Of a stretch of 62,271 nucleotides of DNA, positions 25,738-34,541 are shown piece after piece. The stretch spans positions 1 through 62,271 of the forward strand of contig JALCRK010000016.1 of assembly GCA_022652485.1 (NCBI GenBank). The letters run 5' to 3'. Origin of the DNA: Sphingobium sp. Lineage in GTDB: Bacteria; Pseudomonadota; Alphaproteobacteria; Sphingomonadales; Sphingomonadaceae. The notes beneath the pieces were generated by a model that did no database searches, was not told the origin of the DNA, and saw nothing but the letters and a program-made list of their open reading frames with translations. The position numbers and the translations under genes were made by a program. Each line of letters starts with the position of its first letter. Positions within the stretch are counted from its first letter, which is position 1.

Positions 25738-27347
25738 GACGGCAGCGCTCCCTTCGCGCGTGCGAGCGCCCCGGCCACCGCCGCGGCGGTGGGGGATTTC
25801 CAGCGCGCCGCGACATAGTGGTCTGGCCTGATGAGGATGGCGGCGCCGGGCGTCAGATCATGGCGCTCCAGAGCCCGCGCGGCGTTGGAGATGCTGGAGA
25901 GGTCGATCGTCTCAACACCCGGCACGGCGAAGCCGGGGTCGCCGTTCGTCAGCAGCACGAACCGCCCGCCCAGCCGTTCCAGCAGCCAGCCTTCATCCAG
26001 AGGCGCGTCCAGCGCCGGGGAGCCGGGCGCGATGCCCTTGCCCTGCCAGTCTTCGCCATCCGGTGTGTTGAGCGCGCTTCCGGAGTAGCTTACCGCTGTG
26101 GAGAGCCGACCCGAGTTGACGAGCCCCTGTGCGAACGGCACTTCGCCGGACAATTCCAGCACGGCATCCCGGAAGATCGTGCTGATCTTGCTCTTGGGGG
26201 TGATGAAATCGGTCGAGCGGGTGGAATTGAGGATATTCTCGTCCGCCGTGGCGATCGCTTCTTCATTATAGCTTTCCAGCAGCGAGGCATCCGCCTCTCC
26301 GCGCAGGATCAGATCGAGCTTCCAGCCGAGATTGTCGATGTCGGCAAAGCCGCCATTGCATCCGCGTGCGCCAAAGGGCGAAACGAGGTGCGCGCTGTCT
26401 CCCGCGAACAGCACGCGACCGTGGACAAAGCGCGCCATGCGGCGGCACTGGAAGGTGTAGACGCTATACCATTCCTGCTCATACTCCACATCCTGCCCAA
26501 GCATTGCGCGGATCAGGGGATCGACATTTTCCGGGCGGATGCAGGCCTCGCGATCGATGTTCCAGCCCAATTGAAAATCGATCCGCCATACATCGTCCGG
26601 CTGCTTGTGCAGCAGCACGGACTTGCCGGGGTTGAAGGGGGGATCGAACCAGAACCAGCGCTCGGACGGGCGCTCGCCCTTCATCTTGACATCGGCGATG
26701 AGGAAATTGTCCTCGAACACCCTTCCCTCGAAATCCAGCCCCATCAGCTCACGGATCGTGCTCTTGTTGCCGTCGCACGCGATCAGCCATTCGGCATCGA
26801 TATGATATCCGCCCGCCGCGCTCGCGACTTCGACGCCCACGCTTCCCTCGCCCGGATCGATGGCGGTAACGTCATGACCCCAGCGAATATCGACATTGGG
26901 CAGCTCCATCGCCCGCGCGATCAGCATTTCTTCCAGATAATATTGCTGGATGTTGATGAAGCCCGGCATCTTCTGGTTCTTCACCGGCAGCATGTCGAAC
27001 TGATAGACGGGCGCGCGTTCCTCTTTCCAGAAAACCTTGCCGACATTCCAGACCACGCCCCGTTCGACCGACTGCTCGCCGACGCCGAGCCGGTCGAGAA
27101 TGTCGAGCGAGCGCTTGGAAAAGCAGATCGCCTTCGATCCCAGCGGTATGAAATCGAACCGGCCCAACACCACGACGTCATGCCCGCGCTGGCCAAGGTC
27201 GATCGCTTGTGCGAGACCGACCAGCCCGGTGCCCACGATCACGATCTTCGCCTTTTCGGAAGGCGCGCCAGCGGGGAGCGGCGATGCCTCGATCGCCTTC
27301 CAGACCGGAACGCGCTCCCGCCAGTTGACTGGATTCATGCTGCCCAT
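25734..27347 (-). CDS. FAD-dependent aromatic-ring-type monooxygenase (MhpA/PobA-like, about 537 aa)
   Basis: This is a class A flavoprotein monooxygenase. The FAD-binding Rossmann motif is KIVIVGTGLVGLAQAIDLGQRG (GxGxxG). The DG-type motif is WLIACDGNKSTIRELMG, and the GD motif VLFAGDSAHLVSPFGARGCNGG binds the FAD ribityl chain. A thioredoxin-like C-terminal domain follows (about residues 440-537), as in phenol hydroxylase-type enzymes. The ATG at 27347 or 27338 follows a GGGG-rich site; the upstream MBL gene ends at 27353. The substrate is unknown; MhpA-type relatives hydroxylate phenolic acids. Confidence 0.8.
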   Translation of the reverse strand: MGSMNPVNWRERVPVWKAIEASPLPAGAPSEKAKIVIVGTGLVGLAQAIDLGQRGHDVVVLGRFDFIPLGSKAICFSKRSLDILDRLGVGEQSVERGVVWNVGKVFWKEERAPVYQFDMLPVKNQKMPGFINIQQYYLEEMLIARAMELPNVDIRWGHDVTAIDPGEGSVGVEVASAAGGYHIDAEWLIACDGNKSTIRELMGLDFEGRVFEDNFLIADVKMKGERPSERWFWFDPPFNPGKSVLLHKQPDDVWRIDFQLGWNIDREACIRPENVDPLIRAMLGQDVEYEQEWYSVYTFQCRRMARFVHGRVLFAGDSAHLVSPFGARGCNGGFADIDNLGWKLDLILRGEADASLLESYNEEAIATADENILNSTRSTDFITPKSKISTIFRDAVLELSGEVPFAQGLVNSGRLSTAVSYSGSALNTPDGEDWQGKGIAPGSPALDAPLDEGWLLERLGGRFVLLTNGDPGFAVPGVETIDLSSISNAARALERHDLTPGAAILIRPDHYVAARWKSPTAAAVAGALARAKGALPS

Positions 27348-27352
27348 GCCCC

Positions 27353-28312
27353 TTACCCCTGCAACTGATCCCAGACCTGACGATCCAGCTCCATCGTCCA
27401 GATTTCCGGCCAGTCCTTGCCATCCATCTCGTCCCACAGCCGCTTGACGTCGAACGGCAGGCAGTGCTCGAAGATCGGCCAGCGCCCGAATTTGGGTTCG
27501 AGAGCGGCGTGGCAGGCTTCGAACGCTTCTTTCAGCGTGCCGCCGCGCCGGTGCACCGCGCCAGTGTGCTCGATCATGGATTTGAGGAAATCGCGCGTTT
27601 GTTCGATCGCCTTGTCGGTCGCCACCACACCCCGGGCCACCGCGCCGCGCCCGCCGATAAGGTTCTCGGAGCGAAATGCCTTGACCTTGTCCAACGTGGC
27701 GGACGACCAGTCGAAATGGAAGGCGTCTCCCGTGTAAAGCGCGGCTTCCGCCTCGACGAGATCGCCTGCGAACAGGGTTTTGCTTTTGTCGTGCCAGACG
27801 ACGATGTCACCCGCGGTATGGCCGCGTCCGCAGAATTGCAGATCGAGGTGGCCCCGATCCCCCCCGAGATCGATGCGGGTATGATCCGTGAACGTCTGTG
27901 TCGGCCAGGTGAGGCCGGGAATCTCCTCCGGCTGCTTGAACAGGCGCGGCATCCGGCCAAACTCGCTGTCCCAATCCTGTTTGCCGCGCTCCTCGATCAG
28001 CTTGCGGGTCGTCTCGCTGGCGATGATGTGCTCCGCTTCGAAGGCGCTCGCGCCCAGCACGCGGACGGCGTGATAATGGGTCAGCACCAGATATTTGACC
28101 GGCTTGTCGGTATGTTCGCGCAGCTTGCCTAGCCAGTCGCGCGCCGCCGCCGGGGTCGCCCGCGCCTCGATACAGACTAGGAAATCCTCACCCTCGATCG
28201 CGCCGACATTCGGGTCTCCCTCAGCCGTCAGGGCGTAAACGCCGTCCGCCAGTATTTCGAGGGTTTCCACTTTCTCGGCAAGGTCGGCTGATGATGCGAA
28301 AGCTTTTGCCAC
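27353..28312 (-). CDS. MBL-fold metallohydrolase with a modified metal motif (319 aa)
   Basis: This is a metallo-beta-lactamase-fold protein. The usual HxHxDH is replaced by the sequence THYHAVRVLGAS: the two first His remain but Asp and the last His are Val and Arg. Later metal ligands are visible in FCGRGHTAGDIVVW and LFAGDLVEAEAAL. The GTG at 28312 is preferred because GGAG lies eight bases before it and the protein then begins VAKAFASSADL. Six bases separate it from the monooxygenase gene. It may act on the monooxygenase product, but no substrate is evident. It could bind one metal ion instead of two. Confidence 0.75.
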   Translation of the reverse strand: MAKAFASSADLAEKVETLEILADGVYALTAEGDPNVGAIEGEDFLVCIEARATPAAARDWLGKLREHTDKPVKYLVLTHYHAVRVLGASAFEAEHIIASETTRKLIEERGKQDWDSEFGRMPRLFKQPEEIPGLTWPTQTFTDHTRIDLGGDRGHLDLQFCGRGHTAGDIVVWHDKSKTLFAGDLVEAEAALYTGDAFHFDWSSATLDKVKAFRSENLIGGRGAVARGVVATDKAIEQTRDFLKSMIEHTGAVHRRGGTLKEAFEACHAALEPKFGRWPIFEHCLPFDVKRLWDEMDGKDWPEIWTMELDRQVWDQLQG

Positions 28313-28382
28313 TGATCTTCTCCTTCGGCACGACATTGGTTTCGTTGCCCGCAGGATACCCCCAAGGAATACGCTTATTGTC

Positions 28383-28394
28383 TATAGAACTATA
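28383..28394. promoter_or_regulatory. Possible operator palindrome between the MBL operon and the LuxR-type gene
   Basis: A symmetric tatag-aa-ctata element lies in the 101-base divergent promoter region, 20 bases before the LuxR-type start. Its position would suit a site for the adjacent regulator. It is AT-rich and short, so it may be only part of a promoter -10 region. Confidence 0.25.
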
Positions 28395-28413
28395 TACGTG
28401 GTAAGAGGATGCC

Positions 28414-29160
28414 ATGCGGCCCCGCCAGACCCTGCCCCTTCTCGATGCGGAAGCGAGCGCGCGCCTGATCGGTGCCTCCAGCGCCGATGAATTCGCCGCC
28501 GCGCTACTCGAGATTGCGCGTTCCATAGCGGATGTGGAGGAATTGTTCGGCTATATGGTGGTGGATGAACAGGAGCCGCGCGTGCTGATTTCCCGCAGCC
28601 TGCTGCCCGGTGTCGAGCAGCGGGTGGATATGTATGTCCGCCGCTTTTACCGTCATGACCCTGCGGTTCACGCCAACCGGGCAATTGCGACTGGCAAGAG
28701 CTTCGTTCAGCGCATCTCCCTCGCCAGCATCATCCCGCACGACTACCGCACGCACTGCTTCGTCGAGCCGGGCTTTTCGGAAAAGCTGAGCTTCGGCTGG
28801 CGCGGCGCTCGCTATCTGCTGGTGGTCAGCTTCTACGGCACCGACGCTCAGGACAGCGACGCGCTGGCCCGGCTGGCCAATCTGGCGAGCATGACCCTCG
28901 CCGTGCTGGTGCGGCAATATGCGCCGATCGATACCGGCGATGCAGCCGAGGTCGTCGAGGCGCGACTGCTCCGGTCATTCCCGACGTTGTCTGAGCGGGA
29001 GGCGCAGATCTGCGCGCGCACGATCCTCGGGCGTTCTGCTGCGGAAATCGCGCAGGAGCTGTGCGTTTTACCGGGGACGATCCTCACCTATCGCCAGCGC
29101 GCCTATCAGAAGACGGGCGTGTCGGCGGCGGGGGCGCTGGTGCCCATGATACTGAACTGA
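28414..29160 (+). CDS. LuxR-type transcriptional regulator (248 aa)
   Basis: The C-terminal domain has the LuxR-type helix-turn-helix: FPTLSEREAQICARTILG, then SAAEIAQELCVLPGTILTYR. The N-terminal region (1-170) is a sensor-like domain (ELFGYMVVDEQEPRVLI, VDMYVRRFYRHDPAV) without clear match to the acyl-homoserine-lactone-binding residues. It is transcribed divergently from the MBL/monooxygenase/DUF2783 operon and is a natural candidate to control it. The gene starts at an ATG with AAGAGG just upstream. The ligand is unknown. Confidence 0.8.
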   Translation: MRPRQTLPLLDAEASARLIGASSADEFAAALLEIARSIADVEELFGYMVVDEQEPRVLISRSLLPGVEQRVDMYVRRFYRHDPAVHANRAIATGKSFVQRISLASIIPHDYRTHCFVEPGFSEKLSFGWRGARYLLVVSFYGTDAQDSDALARLANLASMTLAVLVRQYAPIDTGDAAEVVEARLLRSFPTLSEREAQICARTILGRSAAEIAQELCVLPGTILTYRQRAYQKTGVSAAGALVPMILN

Positions 29161-29166
29161 GCCGCC

Positions 29167-32100
29167 TCAGGCCAGCGTCATCAGGCTGGCGTTGCCGCCC
29201 GCTGCGGTGGTGTTGATCGAGGTCGAGACTTCCTCGATCAGCCAGTCGAGCGGATAGCCGTCGGGAGAGGCCGTATGCGCGGTAACGATGGGGCCGGGCC
29301 GTTCGGCCAGTTGCTGGAGCATGGTGGTTATGCGGGCCGCGTCACCCTCGATCAGCGCACCGGCAACAGGGGCATTGCTCTTCGTCGAGAGACGCGCCGC
29401 CACGGACCGAGGCAGACTGTCCGGCAGAGCCATGCCCTCGATCACGCCCTCGCACCCGGTAGCGAGCACGGCCGCGATCTGGTCATAGAGACCGCTTTCC
29501 GTCTTGGCGCAGAGCAGGATGCACCCGCGCGGGTGGAGCGCGTAAAGGTTCCGCTCGCCTACCGGGCCGGGCATCTCGATCTCCAGCCCAAGCCTGCTGT
29601 GTTCCCCATAGCTGCGCGCGTGCTGGGCCGCTTCGGTCTGTCCCTGCGCCTCCAGCCAGACGATATAATCCGCCAGCGCAGGAGGGATGGGGGTCTTGGC
29701 CTGGAAAGACGGCGCTTCCAGCACCAGTCGCCGGAGGTAGAGCGGCCCGCCCGCCTTCGGGCCTGTGCCGGAGAGGGCGCGCCCGCCAAAGGGCTGGACA
29801 CCGACAATCGCGCCGATGATATTGCGGTTGATGTAGAGATTGCCCGCCTTGATCCTGCGCGAGACATGCGCGATGGTCTCGTCGAGCCGGGTGTGGAGGC
29901 CGAAGGTGAGGCCATAGCCCGTCGCGTTGATCGCATCGATCAGCGGGTCCAGTTCGGCGCGCTTATAGCGGATGACGTGCAGCACCGGGCCGAATACCTC
30001 CCGCGTCAGGTCGGCAATGCTGTCCAGCTCGATGATCGTCGGTGCGACGAATGTGCCGTGTTCGGTCTCGGGCGGCAGGGCAAGCTGCTCGATCTGGCGT
30101 CCCTTTGCGCGCATTATGTCGATATGCGCCTCGATATTGGCCTTGGCTCCGGCGGTGATGACCGGGCCGATATCGACCGCCAGCTGCTCGGTATTGCCAA
30201 TACGCAGCTCATTCAGCGCGCCCTTCAGCATGGCCAGCGTACGGTCGGCGATCTCGTCCTGAAGGCACAATATGCGCAGGGCAGAGCAGCGCTGGCCCGC
30301 GCTATCGAACGCCGAGGCGATCACATCCGCCACAACTTGCTCAGCCAGTGCCGATGAATCCACGATCATCGCGTTCTGCCCACCGGTTTCGGCGATCAGC
30401 GGGATCGGCCTGCCCTGTGGCGACAGGCGGGTGGCGAGCTGCTTCTGAATGAGGCGCGCGACTTCGGTGGAGCCGGTGAACATCACAGCTTGCGTCTCTT
30501 CCGCACCCACCAGCGCCGCACCAACGTCGCCCGCGCCGCAGACAAGCTGGAGCGCGTCCTCAGGCACACCCGCTTCGTGCAGCAGGCGCACGGCCTCGGC
30601 AGCGATCAGCGGCGTCTCTTCGGCGGGCTTGGCGAGCACCGGATTTCCGGCCACCAGCGCGGCGGCCACTTGTCCCGTGAAGATCGCCAGCGGGAAATTC
30701 CAGGGCGATATACACACCACCGGACCAAGCGGCTCGGCATCGCCCAGCCCGCGCGCCTGAACGGCGTAATAGCGCAGGAAGTCGATCGCCTCGCGCACCT
30801 CGGCAATGGCGTTTGCGGCGGATTTGCCCGCCTCGCGTATTGCAAGGCCTATCAGCATGGGCATATGCACCTGCATCGCATCCGCAGCGCGTTCGAGCAT
30901 CGCGGCACGTGCGGCGACGGGGGTGGCCGCCCAGTTCGAGCCGTTGGCCCTCGCTACAGCCGCGCGCGCCTGCTCGGGTGTCACTTCCCGAACCATACCC
31001 ACCACATCGCGATGGTCGGCGGGGTTCACTATCTCTCGCGCCTTGCCCTCATCGCCGGCTGTCCACTGGATCGCGGCGCTTTGCTGCAAGGCTTCGCCTA
31101 GTCCCGTCAGCGCCGCCTCATTGCTGAGATCGATCCCGGCCGAGTTGCGCCGGTCGGGGAAAAGCGCGCAGGGCAGGGCGATCAGGTCATGCGTCTTTCC
31201 CGGCCGCGCCATCGCGCGCACCTGTTCGACCGGATCCGCAATCAGCTCCTCGATGGAAACGGCAGGATCGCCGATCCGGTTGACGAAGGAGCTATTCGCG
31301 CCGTTCTCCAGCAGCCGCCGCACCAGATAGGCGAGCAGCGTCTCGTGCGTCCCCACCGGCGCATAGATGCGGCAGGGACGGTTAAGGCGAGACCCGCCGA
31401 CAACATCCTCATACAGCGGCTCGCCCATGCCGTGCAGGCACTGGAACTCATAATCTCCCGCCGCAAAGTCCGGCCCGGCCAGATGATAGATCGCGCTGAG
31501 CGTCTGCGCATTATGCGTTGCGAATTGCGGGAACACGACATCGCGCGCCGAGAGCAGCTTCCTGGCGCAGGCGATATAGGCAACATCGGTGTGGACCTTG
31601 CGCGTATAGACCGGGAAATCTGCCAATCCATCGATCTGCGCGCGCTTGATCTCCGCATCCCAATACGCGCCCTTGACGAGACGCACCATGATCCGCCTAC
31701 CGGCGCGCCGCGCCAGATCGATAATCCAGTCGATCACGAAGGGGCAGCGCTTGCCATAGGCCTGCACCACGAAGCCAAGGCCGTTCCAGCCCAAGAGATC
31801 CGGATCAAGCGCGAGGCTCTCCAGCAGATCGAGCGATAGCTCCAGCCGATCGGCTTCCTCCGCATCGATGTTGAGGCCGATGTCATAGCCCTTGGCCAGC
31901 AGCGCCAGCGCCTTCACGCGCGGCAGCAGCTCACCCATCACCCGGCCCAGCTGTGCTCGCGAGTAGCGCGGGTGCAGCGCCGAGAGCTTGATCGAGATGC
32001 CCGGACCGGCATAGACGCCGCGCCCCGCCGATGCCTCGCCTATGGCGTGGATGCCTGCCTCATAATCGCGATTATAGCGCGCCGCATCGGCCGCCGTGGT

Positions 32101-32748
32101 GGCTGCCTCGCCCAGCATGTCATAGCTATAGGTAAAGCCCTTCTCCTCTTGTGGACGCGAACGCCTCAGCGCCTCCTCGATCGTCTCGCCAGTGACGAAC
32201 TGCTCGCCCATCATCCGCATCGCGAGATCAACCCCGCGCCGGATCACCGGTTCGCCCGCGCGTGCAATCAGGCGGGTGAGGGCGGCGGCAAGGCCACGAT
32301 CATCCGCGCTCTCAACAAGTTTGCCGGTGACGACCAACCCCCAGCTTGCTGCATTGACAAACAGCGACCGGCCGCTGCCGATATGGCTGCGCCAGTCTCC
32401 GCCCGCGATCTTGTCGCGGATCAGCGCGTCGCGGGTGGCATCATCGGGAATACGCAGCAATGCCTCCGCCAGGCACATGAGCGCCACGCCCTCCTGACTT
32501 GAAAGGGCGAACTCCTGCACCAGCCCCTCGACGCCGTTCCCTTTGGGCTTGGTGCGCAGGGCGGTGATCAGGGAACGGGCCGTGCGCCCCACATCAGCGC
32601 GCATCTCGGCGGTCAGCTCCGCCTGATCCAGCATAGACAGCACGCATTCCGGCTCGGCACGTCGATACGCGGCGGTAATCGCGCGGCGCAATGAGGACGG
32701 CTCGCGCAGCGGGGGAGCGAATGCGGCAAAGGGAGCGGCTTGGGTCAT
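29167..32748 (-). CDS. putA: Bifunctional proline dehydrogenase / L-glutamate-gamma-semialdehyde dehydrogenase
   Basis: PutA oxidises proline to glutamate in two steps at the inner membrane, passing electrons from FAD to quinone. The proline dehydrogenase barrel covers about residues 150-480 (RIMVRLVKGAYWDAEIKRAQ). The aldehyde dehydrogenase domain covers about 530-1000, with LIAETGGQNAMIVDSSA (Glu) and the catalytic Cys in SAGQRCSALRIL. An extra C-terminal domain follows. The start at 32748 gives 1193 aa. The N-terminal ribbon-helix-helix DNA-binding domain of E. coli PutA is absent, so it should not regulate its own gene; the divergent Lrp-type gene probably does. Confidence 0.96.
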   Translation of the reverse strand: MTQAAPFAAFAPPLREPSSLRRAITAAYRRAEPECVLSMLDQAELTAEMRADVGRTARSLITALRTKPKGNGVEGLVQEFALSSQEGVALMCLAEALLRIPDDATRDALIRDKIAGGDWRSHIGSGRSLFVNAASWGLVVTGKLVESADDRGLAAALTRLIARAGEPVIRRGVDLAMRMMGEQFVTGETIEEALRRSRPQEEKGFTYSYDMLGEAATTAADAARYNRDYEAGIHAIGEASAGRGVYAGPGISIKLSALHPRYSRAQLGRVMGELLPRVKALALLAKGYDIGLNIDAEEADRLELSLDLLESLALDPDLLGWNGLGFVVQAYGKRCPFVIDWIIDLARRAGRRIMVRLVKGAYWDAEIKRAQIDGLADFPVYTRKVHTDVAYIACARKLLSARDVVFPQFATHNAQTLSAIYHLAGPDFAAGDYEFQCLHGMGEPLYEDVVGGSRLNRPCRIYAPVGTHETLLAYLVRRLLENGANSSFVNRIGDPAVSIEELIADPVEQVRAMARPGKTHDLIALPCALFPDRRNSAGIDLSNEAALTGLGEALQQSAAIQWTAGDEGKAREIVNPADHRDVVGMVREVTPEQARAAVARANGSNWAATPVAARAAMLERAADAMQVHMPMLIGLAIREAGKSAANAIAEVREAIDFLRYYAVQARGLGDAEPLGPVVCISPWNFPLAIFTGQVAAALVAGNPVLAKPAEETPLIAAEAVRLLHEAGVPEDALQLVCGAGDVGAALVGAEETQAVMFTGSTEVARLIQKQLATRLSPQGRPIPLIAETGGQNAMIVDSSALAEQVVADVIASAFDSAGQRCSALRILCLQDEIADRTLAMLKGALNELRIGNTEQLAVDIGPVITAGAKANIEAHIDIMRAKGRQIEQLALPPETEHGTFVAPTIIELDSIADLTREVFGPVLHVIRYKRAELDPLIDAINATGYGLTFGLHTRLDETIAHVSRRIKAGNLYINRNIIGAIVGVQPFGGRALSGTGPKAGGPLYLRRLVLEAPSFQAKTPIPPALADYIVWLEAQGQTEAAQHARSYGEHSRLGLEIEMPGPVGERNLYALHPRGCILLCAKTESGLYDQIAAVLATGCEGVIEGMALPDSLPRSVAARLSTKSNAPVAGALIEGDAARITTMLQQLAERPGPIVTAHTASPDGYPLDWLIEEVSTSINTTAAGGNASLMTLA

Positions 32749-32796
32749 GGCGGCATGATAACGCAGGCTGATATGGCGATCAGACTTAATCAACAC

Positions 32797-32810
32797 TATA
32801 TTGCGATATA
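32797..32810. promoter_or_regulatory. AT-rich inverted repeat in the putA / Lrp-type divergent promoter
   Basis: TATAT-TGCG-ATATA lies between the two divergent starts, 50 bases from putA and 37 from the regulator. Its symmetry and position suit a site for the Lrp-type regulator, possibly overlapping a -10 element. No binding data can be read from sequence. Confidence 0.3.
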
Positions 32811-32846
32811 TATGCCTTATATTATGCGCCATTTTAGGTGATTGTT

Positions 32847-33317
32847 ATGGAAATTCCCCCAGCAGAAGTCGATCTGGATGATTTTGACCGGAAAATCCTC
32901 GCCGTTATGCGCAAGGATGGCCGCATCACCTATACCGATCTCGCGCAGCAGGTCGGCTTGTCCAAGACGCCATGCCAGCAGCGCGTCCGGCGGCTGGTGG
33001 AGAGCGGTGTCATCGTGGGCTTTCGCGCCATCGTCGATCCGGCCAAGGTCGGGCTGGAACATGTGGCCTTCACCGAGGTGAAGCTCTCCGACACCCGTGA
33101 GGCGGCGCTGGCCGAATTCAACGCCGCCGTGCGCCGCATTCCTGAAGTCGAGGAATGCCATATGATCGCGTCGAGCTTCGATTATCTGCTGAAAGTGCGA
33201 ACCGCCGATATCCGCAAATACCGCATCGTACTGGGCGAGAAGATTTCCAACCTCCCGCACGTCGCCAGCACCTCAACCTTTGTCGCGATGGAGACGGTGC
33301 GGGAATCCGCGCGGTGA
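32847..33317 (+). CDS. putR: Lrp/AsnC family regulator, probable PutR
   Basis: The N-terminal helix-turn-helix (DLDDFDRKILAVMRKDGR, ITYTDLAQQVGLSKTPCQQR) is followed by the RAM effector-binding domain (VEECHMIASSFDYLLKVR). The length of 156 aa is usual. The ATG at 32847 is used because AGGTGA lies just upstream; a GTG at 32838 is less likely. It is divergent from putA with a 98-base shared promoter, the classic arrangement of the proline-responsive activator PutR in alphaproteobacteria. The proline response is inferred from this context. Confidence 0.88.
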   Translation: MEIPPAEVDLDDFDRKILAVMRKDGRITYTDLAQQVGLSKTPCQQRVRRLVESGVIVGFRAIVDPAKVGLEHVAFTEVKLSDTREAALAEFNAAVRRIPEVEECHMIASSFDYLLKVRTADIRKYRIVLGEKISNLPHVASTSTFVAMETVRESAR

Positions 33318-33342
33318 ACTCACCCACTGGCACTTCCCAGGT

Positions 33343-34200
33343 CTAACCTTTGAAGACAACCGTCCGGGCGCCGTTGAGGAAGACCCGGCCATGCAGATGC
33401 AGCCGCACCGCTTCGGCCAGCACGCGTCGCTCTATGTCGCGTCCCTTCCGCACCAGATCCTCCGGTGTGTCCGCGTGGCTGATCGCCTCGGCATCCTGGT
33501 GGATGATCGGCCCTTCATCAAGGTCGCTGGTGACGTAGTGCGCGGTCGCGCCGATCATCTTGACGCCGCGCTCATGGGCCTGATGATAGGGCTTCGCGCC
33601 CTTGAAGCCGGGCAGGAAGCTGTGATGAATGTTGATGCAGCGCCCCGAGAGGAACGACGCCAGATCATCGGAGAGTATCTGCATATAGCGTGCGAGAACG
33701 ACGAGATCCGAGCCGGTCTCCTCCACCAGCCGCTTGATCTGCGCCTCCTGCTGGCTCCGTGTTTCGCGCGTCACTGGCAGATGATGAAACGGTATGTCGC
33801 CCATCAGCGAGGCAGACACCGCTTCAAGCGGATGATTGGAGGCGACGCCGACCACATCCATCGGAAGCTCGCCGATCCGGTGGCGATAAAGCAGGTCGAT
33901 CAGGCAGTGGTCGAATTTGGAGACCATCAGCAGCACTTTCTTGCGCTGCGCTGCGTCGCGCACCGTCCAGGTCAGCCCCAGTTCTCCCGCTACAGCGGTG
34001 AAGTTATGCCGAAAAGCATCCAGCGTCTCGTTCTCGCCAGGCTGGAATGCCACACGCATGAAAAAGCGATCGTTGAGGCCATCGTCAAATTGCTGGGCAT
34101 CGACGATGTTACCCCCGCGCTCTGCAAGAAAGCTGGCGACACGCGCCACCAGTCCGGGCCGGTCGGGCGCTTCGGCCCGCAGAAGATATAGGGTGCTCAC
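33343..34200 (-). CDS. purU: Formyltetrahydrofolate deformylase, first copy
   Basis: PurU hydrolyses 10-formyl-THF to formate and THF in the cytoplasm. An N-terminal ACT domain ([18 protein letters not shown]) is followed by the formyltransferase-fold domain. The catalytic region shows [19 protein letters not shown], then [20 protein letters not shown] with the active-site His and later the Asp in [13 protein letters not shown]. 285 aa is normal. The GTG start at 34200 overlaps the stop of a broken upstream gene (GTGA), showing former translational coupling. The second copy at 45781-46635 closes the same gene cluster, so this one likely also serves methylamine C1 disposal. Confidence 0.93.
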   Translation of the reverse strand: MSTLYLLRAEAPDRPGLVARVASFLAERGGNIVDAQQFDDGLNDRFFMRVAFQPGENETLDAFRHNFTAVAGELGLTWTVRDAAQRKKVLLMVSKFDHCLIDLLYRHRIGELPMDVVGVASNHPLEAVSASLMGDIPFHHLPVTRETRSQQEAQIKRLVEETGSDLVVLARYMQILSDDLASFLSGRCINIHHSFLPGFKGAKPYHQAHERGVKMIGATAHYVTSDLDEGPIIHQDAEAISHADTPEDLVRKGRDIERRVLAEAVRLHLHGRVFLNGARTVVFKG

Positions 34201-34530
34201 CTCGGTCCTTCCTTTGCAGCGCGTGGCGGATGCGCAAGTTCATGGTTGTTGATCCAGTCGACTGTCTTCCGCAGACCGCCGAAGGGATGGAAATGCACGC
34301 GTAGAGGCTCATGCTGCGCCCCGAGCCTGCGGTCAAGCGCATCTGCGGGCTTCTCCGGCCAACCGGCGCGACATTGGCTTGCTCCGGCGAAGTATAGTCC
34401 ATGCTGATCGATAGCGCGAAGCCGTGGCTGGCTCGCTCAGTGACGAGAAGATGGGGGTTGTTCGAGCAGGGCTTCGACGCCTGTGGGGAAACCAAGGCTC
34501 TAATCGCGGCGCCGTGATACGTATCAATGC
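34197..34530 (-). pseudogene. 3' remnant of an operon gene before purU, resembling the end of a folate enzyme (MTHFR-like)
   Basis: The reverse strand is open for about 80 codons (34436-34197), ending at a TGA that overlaps the GTG of purU. The translation ends ...[21 protein letters not shown] plus a short tail, which looks like a genuine protein C-terminus. An in-frame stop lies at 34437-34439; coding-like sequence continues upstream in other frames (for example LGFPTGVEALLEQ), so a frameshift and 5' loss are likely. The FGG-L-x-x-T-x-D-W pattern recalls the end of methylenetetrahydrofolate reductases, but I am not certain. It lies just after the end of the GlxA-type regulator gene. Confidence 0.5.
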
Positions 34531-34541
34531 TATATTGCAGC

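Noticed and set aside
25818..27368. Forward ORF of 516 codons opposite the FAD monooxygenase
   Set aside because: The reverse frame has the FAD motifs; the forward one is a shadow.
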